A stretch of 64,000 bases of DNA from the NCBI GenBank assembly GCA_965224535.1, contig CBDCZR010000001.1:124001-188000 (forward strand), read 5' to 3'. The first letter of the stretch is position 1; each line of letters begins with the position of its first letter. Below are positions 1 through 10,605 of the stretch, piece by piece. Both the position numbers and the translations under genes were made by a program. The notes below the pieces were generated by a model. That model had not been told where the DNA came from, did no database searches, and saw nothing but the letters and a program-made list of their open reading frames with translations. This DNA comes from JBCDHN01 sp965224535. Lineage in GTDB: Bacteria; Verrucomicrobiota; Verrucomicrobiia; Verrucomicrobiales; DEV007.

Positions 1-3000
1 CCGGAGTATTGCCTTATCAAAAACTCGTTTGGTACCAGCCGCATATCGTATCCACCCAGAAATCGGTCGATTGCAGTGGACTCTGCATCAACGATTTTAA
101 ATTCCCAGGAATTCGATGACTCTTCACACTTTACGCAGACCATTCCTCCATATTCGGTCTTGATAAGCGTGGCGCGAAGGTTGGTGACTGGGCTCGTAAT
201 GATTTCACCGGCCCGCCCCCTATATCTGTCATTCCAGGTTTTCTCCCATGCCTGAGCAGCTGCCTTCAAGGTGGTAAGATACAGCGCGTGTGACTCAATG
301 GGAACGGTACCAAGTAGATCCACTGTGTTTAGGCCGCCGTTTCGCATCGCTACGTAGACGTTGTAGCCACCGTCCTCTGCAATCGGATCGCGACTGATCC
401 ATCGCCCCAAATTGGGAGAGTAGTATCTGTGCCCATAGAGAAGATACCCAGATTCGTTGTCCACGAATTGTCCCTGAAACCCAAGGTCCCACTCGAAGTC
501 GCTACCCGTTCGTCCTGCAAAATCCGCCGCCATAATCCGCCTTATGCCGAATGCGCTGTAGCTATAGCGTTCCTGAACATCGCCCGTCGTATTCAAAATC
601 GCTGTTGGGTTGAAATAATCATGGGTTACGTAAAGCCGCTCATCGAGCGATCCCGAGCTATCGGTATCGTGATCGCGTAGAGCTAAATCATCGCGGTAAC
701 GGTTGCCCCAAAGGTATTGACGGTCCGGGTTGGTATTTGAGTCAACACGTTCCTCAACCGGTCGCCATTCCTCGTTGTAGTAGCAATGCGTTGTCGTCCC
801 GGAAACCGTCTTCGTTGTCCGCCGAGTCGTTCCGTCATATTCATACGTGGCGACGAGAGCGTTCCCCTTATCCCGCACCTCCACCAACCGATTCCACCCA
901 TCCCACCTCAACTGATAAAACTTGCTCCAGTCCCCATCCTTATCCGGCGGCATCTGGGTGGCGTTGCCGGCTCGGTCGTAGAGGATGCCGGAATTCGAGC
1001 CGTCGATTTGGGTGATTTGGTTGTCCTGATTGTGAATTCGGGTTTGGTCCAGATTCTCGGTTCCGTCGTACGCAGTCGTGGTGCAGTCCCAGTTGCCGGT
1101 GGAATCGTAAGTCCAGGTCTGCTCGTTGGCTGGAATCGCACCAATGGCACTACGGTTGATGTTTAAGGTGCCGCGGGCGAAATCCGTGACCTGGTAGAGC
1201 GTGTCGTACTCGTATTTTTCGTCCTGACCACCGCTTGTGGCCGCCAAATTCGCTTTCCAGGTGCGATTGCCGGCCCGATCATATCCCCACTGAAAACGGT
1301 CCCGAATTGCACCATTTGCCGTTGTGGACCAGCGCATGTCCACGGTCCGGCCAAACCGGTCGAAGCCGGTGTATTGGTCGCCGGCATCGCCGGGTGGTTG
1401 GCTGGCTGTTTTAATGTAGGTGAGGTTCACCGCGGGCTCAGGATACAACACGCGAACCGGCCAGTCCAGCCCAACATAGGTGTATTCAACGGCGCCTTGG
1501 GCTTCGCCTTGGATTTTGAGGGACACAATCTGGCCTAGGCGGTCGCTGTCACTGCCGGCGGCGCCGTAGCCGATCTCGACGATGCGACCATTGGGATAGA
1601 TGACAGAGGTTCGGCGCGCGGTGTTGCCAGTTGAGCTGTCGGCATGGGTGTAGCTGACGGCGGGGGTGGATCCGCCAACAGAGCCGCTGTGAGCCTGGCT
1701 GTCCTTGATGAGTTGGGCGAAATCATCGTATTCGTAGCCGATTTCATTCACCACATTGCCGCTGCCGACGGTTTCGTCATCAAAGCTGGTGACTTTGGCG
1801 GTCATGCCGCGCACTTCGTATTCCGTCGTGATGCGTTTAACGGCTTGGTCAATTTCGGTACCGAAAGCGGTGATACGATCCTGGGTTTGGCGGCCAAGCA
1901 GGTCAAAATCATACGCGTGGACCGTCTCGTTGGGATCCTTCATCATGGTGATCTCAGCCTGGATGTTGTAAGTGTATTCGATCCGATTGTAGATGCCATC
2001 CAAACCGTCACCGAGCGGCTCGGATTCATCGTCGCTTTCCGGGTAGATTTTGGCGCGGAGCAAATCAGAACGCACGATCAGGGAATCATCCAATGTTGTG
2101 CCGTAGACCCATCTGGTGACCTGATTGCCGGTTTCGTCATTGATTAATGTTAGGCGCGTCATTTGGCCGTCAGGGCCGTAGGCGAACTCCGTGATTCGTG
2201 GCGCATCCGCGCACGGATCAGGAGCTTCTTTGTTCCTTGTTCTTGGTGCTTTGTGCTTTGTTGCAGCACGGATCTATGCCCTCCAAGAGGCGGATTCTTC
2301 TTCCGGTTGCGTCGTTCTTCCACCGGGTTTCGATTCCGTTAGGATCGATGGTGGCGTTGCCTTGACCGTCTTTACCGTAGCGGGTGCTGGTGACGAGAAT
2401 CACGTCCGAACGTTCCGGAACCGAGTCCGGACGCGAGCGCGCTCAAGCCCGCCCCTCCATTTGTGCCGAAATCGGCGCTTGCGAGGCTTCGCCCGATGGG
2501 ATCGAAATAATTGGCTGTATAACTACGTCGCGCCTTGGGTTGCGCGTCGTTGGGGCCGTTGAGCGGGCCGAAACCGGTGGCGTCGTGAAAGCGTTTGAAA
2601 GTGGTGCCGTTAAAATCACGTCTCCCCGGCCTCGTTGTAACCGGTCGTGGTTTGCTCGTAGATTGTATCGCCGGTCGTTTGATTGGCGGGGTTGTGCGTT
2701 ACCGGGACGTATTCCCAAAACCCGTAGCCGAGCCGTCATCAGCATAATAGGCGCAATCATAAAACGTGGTCGCCGGCTGGTTGGTCTCCGGATAAACGGT
2801 GTTGCTGGCAAAGGGATGGATGCTGACTCCGTTTACAGTGTGGGTGCGATAGGTTGCGCTACGCATCGGCAGCAACGCGCCTTGGTTGCCTTGCTTGACG
2901 GAGAGCTTTTTCTGATAGGTAGCTACATGGCCCTGAGCCGGATCGGTGTTCGCGTAGTATTCGTTGAGGTAAACCAGGCCGCCGTGTTGCTTGAGGGTGA

Positions 3001-3901
3001 TGGTCAGGTTACTGTTGCCCGCAGTGGGCTCAGTAACGCTCTCAATCGCCGATGGTTTGGCGGAAATGGTGACCCGGCCATCGCCGTTATATTGCAGGTA
3101 TTCGAACCATTTCTTGCCGGTGGCGACTTCTTCCAGCTTGCTCAAAATGGTGGTGCCCTTGCTATTGGTATAAACGGTGCGGCGATTTCCGTCGGGCAGC
3201 GTTTCGGTGGTTTTCCGCGTCCAGATGTTGTAATTCGTGGTCTGGGGCGGATTGGGGTTGGATTCGTAGGTGTAAGAGTAGGTTTCGAGGCCGCCGCGGA
3301 TTTTTTCTTCGGCCACGCGCTGATTGGCGTCGTATTTGAAGGCCAGCATGCTGGAAGCGGCGATTTCCGCGTTGCTGGCCGTCAGCGGATCGATGCCGCG
3401 TTTTAGCAATTTCGCGTAGCCCTCCGAGCTAACAACATAGCGAAGCGCATGAGCGAATCCATTTGCCTGGCCCTGCCGGTAATAGCGATAGTAGTTTTGG
3501 CGCAGCAACCGCCAGCTAGCGGCCTCGGCATCATAAGCGCCGATGGATACGCGTTTCAGGTCGCCCAAACTGCCAAACGGCAGCCCGTCACCGTAATATT
3601 CGTAGTCCGCGCGGCGCACATCGGCGCCATGGACGCGCAACGTAACCGATTTAAGCCGTCCGGCCAGATTGCCGCCGAAATAGGTGTAGTGATAGCCGCT
3701 GGTCAGTTCGCCGTCTTCACTGACGAATTCCATCCTCTCCAACTCGAAATTTCCGTTGTAGACAGCCGAGGTAACATGCCCGAAGCGGTCGATCATTTGT
3801 TTGAGCCGGCCCCGCAATTCTTCGGGCAAGGAATCGTCGTTATCAAAAAACACCCAACGCGTCCCGTCTTTGCGCAATAGCTCGAATTCTATGGGTTGCT
3901 G
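1..3901 (-). pseudogene. RHS/YD-repeat protein, copy 1: truncated at both ends and frameshifted
   Basis: Close relative of the RHS gene at 5590-9444, broken several times. The first part (3877 to 2699) is open in one frame and ends where RHS copy 2 reads on. Near 2703-2709 this copy has 2 extra bases. More indels follow near 2610-2640 and 2215, so the frame changes at least twice more. From about 2200 to base 1 the frame is open again and runs out of the window. YD-type core repeats are recognisable throughout, and the core ends with the RHS hallmark GRWISRDPIAEDGG near 370-400. After it comes a unique tip with motifs GRAGEIITSP and CVKCEESSNSW. The 5' end is also cut: the frame enters directly from the transposase stop codon at 3905-3907. 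No start codon or export signal is left. Pseudogene status is firm unless several sequencing errors coincide. Confidence 0.85.
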
Positions 3902-3904
3902 ATT

Positions 3905-4951
3905 TTACCCCGGCGCTCGAATCACATCGTTACGCAGATCACGCATCGAGCACAGCTCGCCCCAATCGCCAAAACGCATGGTTCGCGCTCCGGTTTTGCG
4001 ATTGGAACTGAAAAAATCGCGCCGCGCTTCGAAGACGCCATTCACAAAGCTCCGCGAACCGATGGCGACGCCCTTGGTGAGATAACGCACCCGGCAATGA
4101 AGCAACTCTCGCCGGCTCAACTTGCCGCCCTGGCTCCAAACCGCCTCCACCTGCTCGAGGCTTACCCCGCGCCGGGTAGTTTTGCCGGATTCATCGAATT
4201 GCTCCTCTCCACGACCAAACAACCACGTGCGATAAAGCGCAATCGCCTCCTTCCATTGGACGATGCCGCCATCTAGACCCAACTCATCACCCACCGCTGT
4301 CCGGATCGCATTTTTCGCCCGCTTCTTTCCCGCCAAGGCCTCTGCATATCCGCACCAGCGATAATCCTTGGGATCATCCACCAAACCCGCGCGAATCGGG
4401 TTGAGATCAATATAAGTGGCCATGGTCATCAACGCATCGCGCTTGCCCTCCACCAAGACGCTTCCGTAACGCGATTCCCAAAGCGTGCCGCGCCTATTAT
4501 GCTTCTTATTGTACCAGGCCGAGAACCTGCGCTTGAGCATGTGCATGAACTTGGAGATATCGAACATCTGTCCCTTGATGCGCTCGATAATGTCAGTAGC
4601 TCCGGCTTCATTGCTTTGGGAACGAAAGTGATTCACCCGCCAGCGGACTTCCTGGATATATTGCTCGCTAAAGGCGATTTTCATCCGCGAGAAAAGCGCT
4701 TCCTCGCTAATTTCATCACGCATCTTCTGGGCATAATCGCCGTTTGGCGTGGTAAGGAGAATGTGGAAGTGATTCGACAAGCAACACCAAGCCAACGCCT
4801 CCAACCCGCAAAAGCTGAGCAACTGCTCCATGAGTCGGCGGAAATGCTCCTTCTCCTCGTCATGTAGGAGAAACTCGCCACCTACTATTCTGGAGTAAAC
4901 GTGATAGCAGGCCAATTCCTGCTGCTCGGCAGCCAAGATGCGTGTGTTCAT
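3905..4951 (-). CDS. REP-associated tyrosine transposase (RAYT, Y1_Tnp-like), copy 1
   Basis: 348 residues starting MNTRILAAEQQ. The HUH metal-binding motif appears as SNHFHIL near residues 58-64. The catalytic-tyrosine helix region reads RRFSAWYNKKHNRRGTLW around residues 138-155, followed by ESRYGSVLVEGKRDALM and YIDLNPIRAGLV, all typical of the IS200-like RAYT branch. Such enzymes are single-strand HUH transposases linked to REP sequences. The C-terminal extension of about 150 residues is longer than in minimal RAYTs. The TAA stop lies in the same frame as the downstream RHS remnant, only 9 codons before its recognisable core. No frameshift is seen, so this is the copy most likely to be functional. 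Confidence 0.9.
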   Translation of the reverse strand: MNTRILAAEQQELACYHVYSRIVGGEFLLHDEEKEHFRRLMEQLLSFCGLEALAWCCLSNHFHILLTTPNGDYAQKMRDEISEEALFSRMKIAFSEQYIQEVRWRVNHFRSQSNEAGATDIIERIKGQMFDISKFMHMLKRRFSAWYNKKHNRRGTLWESRYGSVLVEGKRDALMTMATYIDLNPIRAGLVDDPKDYRWCGYAEALAGKKRAKNAIRTAVGDELGLDGGIVQWKEAIALYRTWLFGRGEEQFDESGKTTRRGVSLEQVEAVWSQGGKLSRRELLHCRVRYLTKGVAIGSRSFVNGVFEARRDFFSSNRKTGARTMRFGDWGELCSMRDLRNDVIRAPG

Positions 4952-5035
4952 GGGAATTTTCTGGTTCTGGTTCGCCGATCATCTAGACCAGCGTTCTTCA
5001 ACAGTCAAGATGTTTTAATGTAAATTTTGACTTTC
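4952..5035. repeat. Transposase upstream end sequence, copy 1
   Basis: The stretch upstream of the transposase start, ending in CAACAGTCAAGATGTTTTAATGT, recurs at 10538-10605 and 10909-10973 with few changes. Similarity stops just after the TTTTAATG(T/C)AAAT block in all three places, so this block probably marks one end of the mobile unit. No classical terminal inverted repeat is seen, which fits an HUH element. Confidence 0.6.
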
Positions 5036-5140
5036 AGGATTTTTTCTTCGGGCGGATTCGTATCGGTCGTAGTCATCACCTACGACACTTACGGATTTCT
5101 ACGATTTCAACGGGGGGGGACGGCGTGACGCTTACGCTAC

Positions 5141-5352
5141 TTGATTCTTGATTCACGATCGCGATTCCAAATATTCCGCGGGATGGTCCGCGTGTTTGAG
5201 GAAGTGGGCTGGAACATGATCAAGCTTCCGCCGCGTTCGCCGAACTTGAACGCGTTTGCCGAGCATTTTGTCCGCTCGATCAAGCACGAGTGTCTCAGCC
5301 AATTGATCTTGATCGGCGAGAAATCGCTCCACCGCGCCGCGTGGTTCATTCA
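5141..5352 (+). pseudogene. rve/DDE integrase-core transposase fragment
   Basis: A short open stretch with IKLPPRSPNLNAFAEHFVRS followed by IKHECLSQLILIGEKSL, the typical C-terminal third of an rve integrase-core transposase, including the region of the third catalytic acidic residue (NAFAE). The N-terminal part with the first two catalytic aspartates is absent and the C-terminus is replaced by unrelated sequence after about 5345. It is a relic between the two RHS-RAYT units and marks an older insertion. Confidence 0.7.
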
Positions 5353-5577
5353 TTCATCATCAATTCCATTCTTAATCAATTTAGCTCTCAGGTTGATCAT
5401 TTGTAGGTTTGACTGAACCAGCAGAATTGTTAACAACAGCACATAAAACGAATCCCTAGCATCAAAGTATTTCATACCTTGTATGACAATCGACGTGGAT
5501 AACCCGAACGCGCCTAGAACATAATATACGATTTTCTCGCGTTCCAGAGCCTTTAATTTAGGATGTTTTTCAGACAT
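5350..5577 (-). CDS. Small two-helix membrane protein directly downstream of RHS copy 2
   Basis: 75 residues: a short charged N-terminus, a hydrophobic segment around residues 17-36 (VYYVLGAFGLSTSIVIQGM) and a second around 45-62 (SFYVLLLTILLVQSNLQMI). It starts 12 bp after the RHS stop, on the same strand, so translation from the same transcript is likely. No family is recognised. A small gene right behind an RHS tip is where an immunity protein for an RHS toxin normally sits, and the tip itself is hydrophobic, so a membrane-located immunity partner is possible. That role is inferred from position only. Confidence 0.55.
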   Translation of the reverse strand: MSEKHPKLKALEREKIVYYVLGAFGLSTSIVIQGMKYFDARDSFYVLLLTILLVQSNLQMINLRAKLIKNGIDDE

Positions 5578-5589
5578 GGTGTCGTGTGG

Positions 5590-8500
5590 TCAAAATTCTT
5601 TATCGCCCCCTTCGAGGTCCCTAATTCTTTGTTCAAGCTCCATTATTTTTTCATTGAGGGCTTCTATTTCAGGCTGAATTAAACAAGGTGAGCAGGCTTC
5701 TCGGTATTTCATGTAAGCGAACGCAGCAGGTGCCGCTCCCGCGAGACAAGTAAAACAAGCAGGAAATCTTACTCTCCTGTCTTTCACAAACAGGCACGCT
5801 GTGCATTGCAGGATTAGAAGGGTTAGGGCTGTTGCAGCTGCTGCAGCCGCAATTGCACATTTTTGTATGTCCTCATCAGACATCGCGAGCAGCCCGTAGA
5901 GGTCTAGTTGGCTAAACGGGTTGTTTAAGACAAAATTGTACAAACTTCCACCACCGTTTTCCTCAAAAGGATCCCTATTCACCCAACATCCAACTTCTGG
6001 CAAATAGTATCTATATCCATAGTCATAATATCCAGTTTCCGCATCCAAGAACTGGCCATGGAATCCGAAATCCCAATCAAAACTACTTGCCGCACTAACC
6101 GAAAAATCCGCCGCCATGATACGTCGCATTCCGAACGCTGAATACCCATACCGTTCCTGAACATTCCCGGACGGATCCAGAATCGCCATCGGATTGAAGT
6201 AATCATGCGTCACGTAAAGCCGCTCACCTAGCGTGCCGGAACCATTTGTGTCGCGATCACGCAACACAAGATCATCCCGATAGCGATTGCCCCAGAGATA
6301 TTGGCGATTCGCGTTTGCGCTTGAACCAACTCGCTCCTCCACCTGTTTCCATTGGTCGTTGTAGTAAAAGTGCGTCGTCGTCCCGCTTACGCTTTTGGTT
6401 GTTCGGCGAGTCGTCCCATCATACGCGTAGTTCGCGACCAACGCATCATTCACATCGCGCACCTCAACCAAGCGATTCCACGCATCCCACTTCAGCCGAT
6501 AGAACTTACTCCAATCCCCATCCTTATCCGGCGGCATTTGGGTGGCGTTGCCGGCTCGATCGTAGAGGATGCCGGTGTTGGAGCCGTCGATTTGGGTGAT
6601 CTGGTTGTCCTGATTGTGAACGCGGGTTTGGTCGAGGGTTTCCGTGCCCTCATTAACGGTTGTGTAGCGGTCCCAATTTCCGGTTGGATCGTAGGTCCAG
6701 GTCTGCTCGTTAGCGGGGATGGCTCCAATGGCGCTACGGTTGATGTTCAACGTGCCGCGGGCGAAATCAGCTACCTGATAGAGCGTGTCGTACTCGTATT
6801 TTTCGTCCTGCCCGCCGCTTGTTGCGGCTAAATTCGCTTTCCAGGTGCGATTGCCGGCACGATCGTAGCCCCATTGGAATCGGTCCCGAATTGCGCCATT
6901 GGCCGTTGTGGACCAGCGCATGTCAACCGTCCGTCCAAAGCGGTCGAAGCCTGTGTATTGGTCGCCGGCATCACCGAGCGGTTGGCTGGCTGTTTTGATG
7001 TAGGTGAGGTTCACCGCGGGTTCAGGATACAACACGCGAACCGGCCAGTCCAGCCCAACATAGGTGTATTCGACGGCATTTTGGGCTTCGCCTTGGATTT
7101 TGAGAGACACGGTCTGGCCGAGGCGGTCGCTGTCACTGCCGGCAGCGCCGTAGCCGATTTCGACGACTCGGCCGTTGGGAAAGATGACGGAGGTTCGGCG
7201 CGCGGTGTTGCCGGTTGAGCCGTCGGCGTGCGTGTAGCTGACGGCTGGGGTGGAGGCGCCGACCGAGCCGCTGTGAGCCTGGCTGTCCTTGATGAGTTGG
7301 CCGAAGTCATCGTATTCGTAGCCGATTTCATTCACCACATTGCCGCTGCCGACGGTTGCGTCATCAAAACTGGTTACTTTGGCGATCATGCCGCGCACTT
7401 CGTATTCGGTGGCGATGCGTTTGACGGCTTGGTCGATTTCCGCGCCGAAAGTGGTGATGCGATCCTGTGTTTGGCGGCCGAGCAGGTCGAAATCATAGGC
7501 GTGGACCGTCTCGTTGGCATCCTTCATCGTGGCGATCTCAGCCTGTATGTTGTAAGTGTATTCGATCCGATTGTAGACACCATCGAGGCCGTCACCGAGC
7601 GGCTCGGTCTCGTCGTCGCTTTCCGGATAGATTTTGGCGCGGAGCAAATCAGAACGTGCCACAAGCGAATCCTCCAAGGTTGTGCCGTAGACCCATCTGG
7701 TGACCTGATTGCCGGTTTCATCGTTGATTAATGTTAGGCGCGTCATTTGGCCGTCGGGGCCGTAGGCGAACTCCGTGATTCGTGGCGCCTCGGCGCAAGG
7801 GTTTATTTGTTCCTTGTTCTTGGTACTTTGTGCTTCGTTGCTGCAGCATGGGTCGATTCCCTCTAAAAGGCGGATTTGGCGGCCCGCGGCGTCGTTCTTC
7901 CAGCGCGTTTCGATGCCGTTGGGATCGATGGTGGCGTTGCCTTGGCCATCTTTTCCGTAGCGGGTGCTGGTCACCAAGACCAAATCACTGCGTTCGGGAA
8001 TGCTATCCGGGCGACTAAGAGTCGCCCCTCCCTGAGTGCCGAAATCGGCGGTGGCAAGGCTTCGCCCGATGGGATCGAAATAATTGGCTGTATAACTACG
8101 CCGCGCTTTGGGTTGCGCGTCATTTGGGCCGTTGAGCGGGCCGAAACCGGTGGCGTCGTGAAAGCGTTTGAAAGTCGCCGTCAAAATCACCTCCCTGGCC
8201 TCGTTGTAGCCGGTCGTTGTTTGCTCGTAGATCGTGTCGCCGGCTGTTTGATTTGCAGGGCTATGCGTTACCGGAATATTCCCAAAACCCGTAGCCGAGC
8301 CGTCATCGGCATAATAGGCGCAATCATAAAACGTGGTCGCCGGCTGGTTGGTCTCGGGATAAACCGTGTTGCTGGCAAAGGGATGGATGCTGACGCCGTT
8401 TACGGTGTGGGTGCGATAGGTGGCGCTGCGCATCGGCAGCAACGCGCCTTGGTTGCCTTGCTTGACGGAGAGCTTTTTCTGATAGGTGGCTACATGGCCC

Positions 8501-9444
8501 TGAGCCGGGTTGGTGTTCGCGTAGTATTCATTGAGATAAACCAGGCCGCCGTGTTGCTTGAGGGTAACAATCAGGTTGGTGTTGCCCGCGGTGGGCTCAG
8601 TAACGCTCTCAATCGCCGATGGCTTGGCGGAAATGGTGACTCGGCCATCGCCGTTATATTGCAGGTATTCGAACCATTTCTTACCCGTGGCGACTTCCTC
8701 AAGCTTGCTCAGAATCGTCGTGCCCTTGCTATTGGTATAAACCGTGCGCCGATTGCCGTCGGGCAGGGTTTCGGTGGTTTTTCGCGTCCAGATATTGTAA
8801 TTGGTGGTCAGGGGCGGGTTGGGGTTGGATTCGTAGGTGTAGGAGTAGGTTTCGCGGCCGCCGCGGATCTTTTCCTCAGCCACGCGCTGATTGGCGTCGT
8901 ATTTGAAGGCCAGCATGCTGGAAGCGGCGATTTCCGCGTTGCTGGCCGTGAGCGGATCGACGCCGCGCTTTAGCAATTGCGCGTAGCCCTCCGAGCCGAC
9001 AACGTAGCGAAGCGCATGAGCGAAGCCATTCGCCTGGCCCTCCCGGTAATAGCGGTAGTAGTTTTGGCGCAGCAACCGCCAGCTAGCGGCCTCGGCATCA
9101 TAAGCGCCGATGGATACGCGTTTCAGGTCGCCCAAACTACCAAACGGAAGCCCGTTGCCGTAATACTCGTAGTCCGCGCGGCGAACATCGGCGCCATGGA
9201 CTCGCAAGGTAACCGATTTAAGCCGTCCGGCCAGATTGCCGGCGAAATAGGTGTAATGATAGCCGCTGGTGAGTTCGCCGTCTTCACTGACGAATTCCAT
9301 CCGTTCCAGCTCAAAGTTTCCGTTGTAGACAGCCGAGGTACTATGCCCGAAGCGGTCGATCATTTGTTTGAGCCGGCCCCGCAATTCTTCGGGCAAGGAA
9401 TCATCGTTATCAAAAAACACCCAGCGCGTCCCGTCTTTGCGCAA
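5590..9444 (-). CDS. RHS/YD-repeat protein, copy 2 (5'-truncated, 1,284 codons open)
   Basis: A continuous frame of YD/RHS repeats such as TEFAYGPDG, YEYDDFGQLIKD and YDRAGN, ending in the conserved core end YRYYLPEVGCWVNRDPFEEN near residues 1145-1170. RHS cores form a shell that encloses a variable C-terminal tip. Here the tip is about 98 residues: one or two hydrophobic segments (rich in Ala, then LTLLILQC), a Cys-rich stretch and a final charged coiled coil (EIEALNEKIMELEQRIRDLE). The listed start is a TTG with no convincing ribosome site. The frame continues upstream only to the stop codon of the adjoining transposase, and the N-terminal export and anchoring part seen in the 11542-18678 protein is missing. 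It is therefore either a silent tip reservoir or translated by coupling from the transposase. Confidence 0.8.
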   Translation of the reverse strand: MRKDGTRWVFFDNDDSLPEELRGRLKQMIDRFGHSTSAVYNGNFELERMEFVSEDGELTSGYHYTYFAGNLAGRLKSVTLRVHGADVRRADYEYYGNGLPFGSLGDLKRVSIGAYDAEAASWRLLRQNYYRYYREGQANGFAHALRYVVGSEGYAQLLKRGVDPLTASNAEIAASSMLAFKYDANQRVAEEKIRGGRETYSYTYESNPNPPLTTNYNIWTRKTTETLPDGNRRTVYTNSKGTTILSKLEEVATGKKWFEYLQYNGDGRVTISAKPSAIESVTEPTAGNTNLIVTLKQHGGLVYLNEYYANTNPAQGHVATYQKKLSVKQGNQGALLPMRSATYRTHTVNGVSIHPFASNTVYPETNQPATTFYDCAYYADDGSATGFGNIPVTHSPANQTAGDTIYEQTTTGYNEAREVILTATFKRFHDATGFGPLNGPNDAQPKARRSYTANYFDPIGRSLATADFGTQGGATLSRPDSIPERSDLVLVTSTRYGKDGQGNATIDPNGIETRWKNDAAGRQIRLLEGIDPCCSNEAQSTKNKEQINPCAEAPRITEFAYGPDGQMTRLTLINDETGNQVTRWVYGTTLEDSLVARSDLLRAKIYPESDDETEPLGDGLDGVYNRIEYTYNIQAEIATMKDANETVHAYDFDLLGRQTQDRITTFGAEIDQAVKRIATEYEVRGMIAKVTSFDDATVGSGNVVNEIGYEYDDFGQLIKDSQAHSGSVGASTPAVSYTHADGSTGNTARRTSVIFPNGRVVEIGYGAAGSDSDRLGQTVSLKIQGEAQNAVEYTYVGLDWPVRVLYPEPAVNLTYIKTASQPLGDAGDQYTGFDRFGRTVDMRWSTTANGAIRDRFQWGYDRAGNRTWKANLAATSGGQDEKYEYDTLYQVADFARGTLNINRSAIGAIPANEQTWTYDPTGNWDRYTTVNEGTETLDQTRVHNQDNQITQIDGSNTGILYDRAGNATQMPPDKDGDWSKFYRLKWDAWNRLVEVRDVNDALVANYAYDGTTRRTTKSVSGTTTHFYYNDQWKQVEERVGSSANANRQYLWGNRYRDDLVLRDRDTNGSGTLGERLYVTHDYFNPMAILDPSGNVQERYGYSAFGMRRIMAADFSVSAASSFDWDFGFHGQFLDAETGYYDYGYRYYLPEVGCWVNRDPFEENGGGSLYNFVLNNPFSQLDLYGLLAMSDEDIQKCAIAAAAAATALTLLILQCTACLFVKDRRVRFPACFTCLAGAAPAAFAYMKYREACSPCLIQPEIEALNEKIMELEQRIRDLEGGDKEF
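7795..7850. repeat. Low-complexity in-frame insert in the RHS core
   Basis: A G/T-rich stretch on the plus strand (repeats of TTGTTC, TTTGTG and TTGG) encodes AQSTKNKEQ on the minus strand. All three RHS genes carry such DNA at the same core position (about 2215-2270, 7795-7850 and 13985-14050), but with different lengths and sequences. It looks like short tandemly repeated DNA tolerated within a surface loop. Confidence 0.55.
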
Positions 9445-9471
9445 TAGCTCGAATTCTATAGGTTGCTGATT

Positions 9472-10537
9472 TTACCCTGGAGCCCGAATCACATCGTTGC
9501 GCAGATCGCGCATGGAGCAAAGGCCACCCCAATCACCGAAACGCATCGTTCGCGCTCCGCTTTTGCGATTGGAACTGAAAAAATCGCGCCGCGCCTCGAA
9601 CACGCCGTTCACAAAACCTCGCGATCCGATGGCGACGCCCTTGGTGAGATAACGCACCCGGCAATGAAGCAACTCTCGCCGGCTCAACTTGCCGCCCTGG
9701 CTCCAAACCGCCTCCACCTGCTCGCGGCTTACCCCGCGCCGGGTAGTTTTACCGGATTCATCGAATTGCTCTTCTCCACGACCAAACAACCACGTGCGAT
9801 AAAGCGCAATCGCCTCCTTCCATTGGACGATGCCGCCATCTAGACCCAACTCATCACCCACCGCTGTCCGGATCGCATTTTTCGCCCGCTTCTTCCCCGC
9901 CAACGCCTCAGCATATCCGCACCAGCGATAATCCTTGGGATCAGCCACCAAACCAGCACGCACCGGGTTAAGATCAATATAGGTCGCCATGGTCATCAAC
10001 GCATCGCGCTTGCCCTCCACCAACACGCTTGCCCTCCACCAACACGCTTCCGTAACGCGATTCCCAAAGCGTGCCGCGCCTATTATGCTTCTTATTGTAC
10101 CAGGCCGAGAATCGGCGCTTGAGCATGTGCATGAACTTGGAGATATCGAACATCTGTCCCTTGATGCGCTCGATAATGTTAGTAGCTCCGGCTTCATTGC
10201 TTTGGGAACGAAAGTGATTCACCCGCCAGCGGACTTCCTGTATATATTGCTCGCTGAAGGCGATTTTCATCCGCGAGAAAAGCGCTTCTTCGCTGATTTC
10301 ATTGCGCAACCCTTCAGCGTGTTCACCATTTGGCGTGCTGATTAGAATGTGGAAATGATTGGACATGCAGCACCAAGCCAACGCTTCCAACCCGCAAAAG
10401 CTGAGCAACTGCTCCATGAGTCGGCGAAAATGCTCCTTCTCCTCGTCATGCAGGAGAAACTCCCCACCTACTATTCTGGAGTAAACGTGATAGCAGGCCA
10501 AATCCTGCTGCTCGGCAGCCAAGATGCGTGTGTTCAT
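9472..10537 (-). pseudogene. RAYT transposase copy 2, frameshifted by a 19-bp tandem duplication
   Basis: Near-identical to the 3905-4951 transposase. The start MNTRILAAEQQ is at 10537, and the HUH motif here reads SNHFHILISTP. The frame is lost at 10008-10045, where a 19-bp sequence is repeated directly, adding one base modulo three. The C-terminal part (from about 10007 to 9472) is intact in the other frame and ends 27 bp before the RHS copy 2 frame, just as in copy 1. The gene cannot make full-length transposase without a frameshift, so this unit would depend on copy 1 for movement. Confidence 0.9.
10008..10045. repeat. 19-bp tandem duplication inside transposase copy 2
   Basis: GCTTGCCCTCCACCAACAC occurs twice head-to-tail (10008-10026, 10027-10045). 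The matching place in copy 1 (about 4448-4466) has it once. The extra 19 bp changes the reading frame and is the single lesion that inactivates the gene. Confidence 0.95.
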
Positions 10538-10605
10538 GGGAAATTTCTGGTTCGCCGATGATTGAGCAGCGTTTTCCAACAGTCAAGTTGTTTTAATGCA
10601 AATTT
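10538..10605. repeat. Transposase upstream end sequence, copy 2
   Basis: Second copy of the conserved upstream block ending CAACAGTCAAGTTGTTTTAATG. Immediately after it the sequence jumps into the interior of a third transposase copy, which shows where unit 2 joined. Confidence 0.6.

Noticed and set aside
7876..8973. Plus-strand ORF of 365 codons opposite RHS copy 2
   Set aside because: Antisense to the conserved RHS core; the composition mirrors the YD repeats, and a similar antisense ORF exists opposite copy 1.
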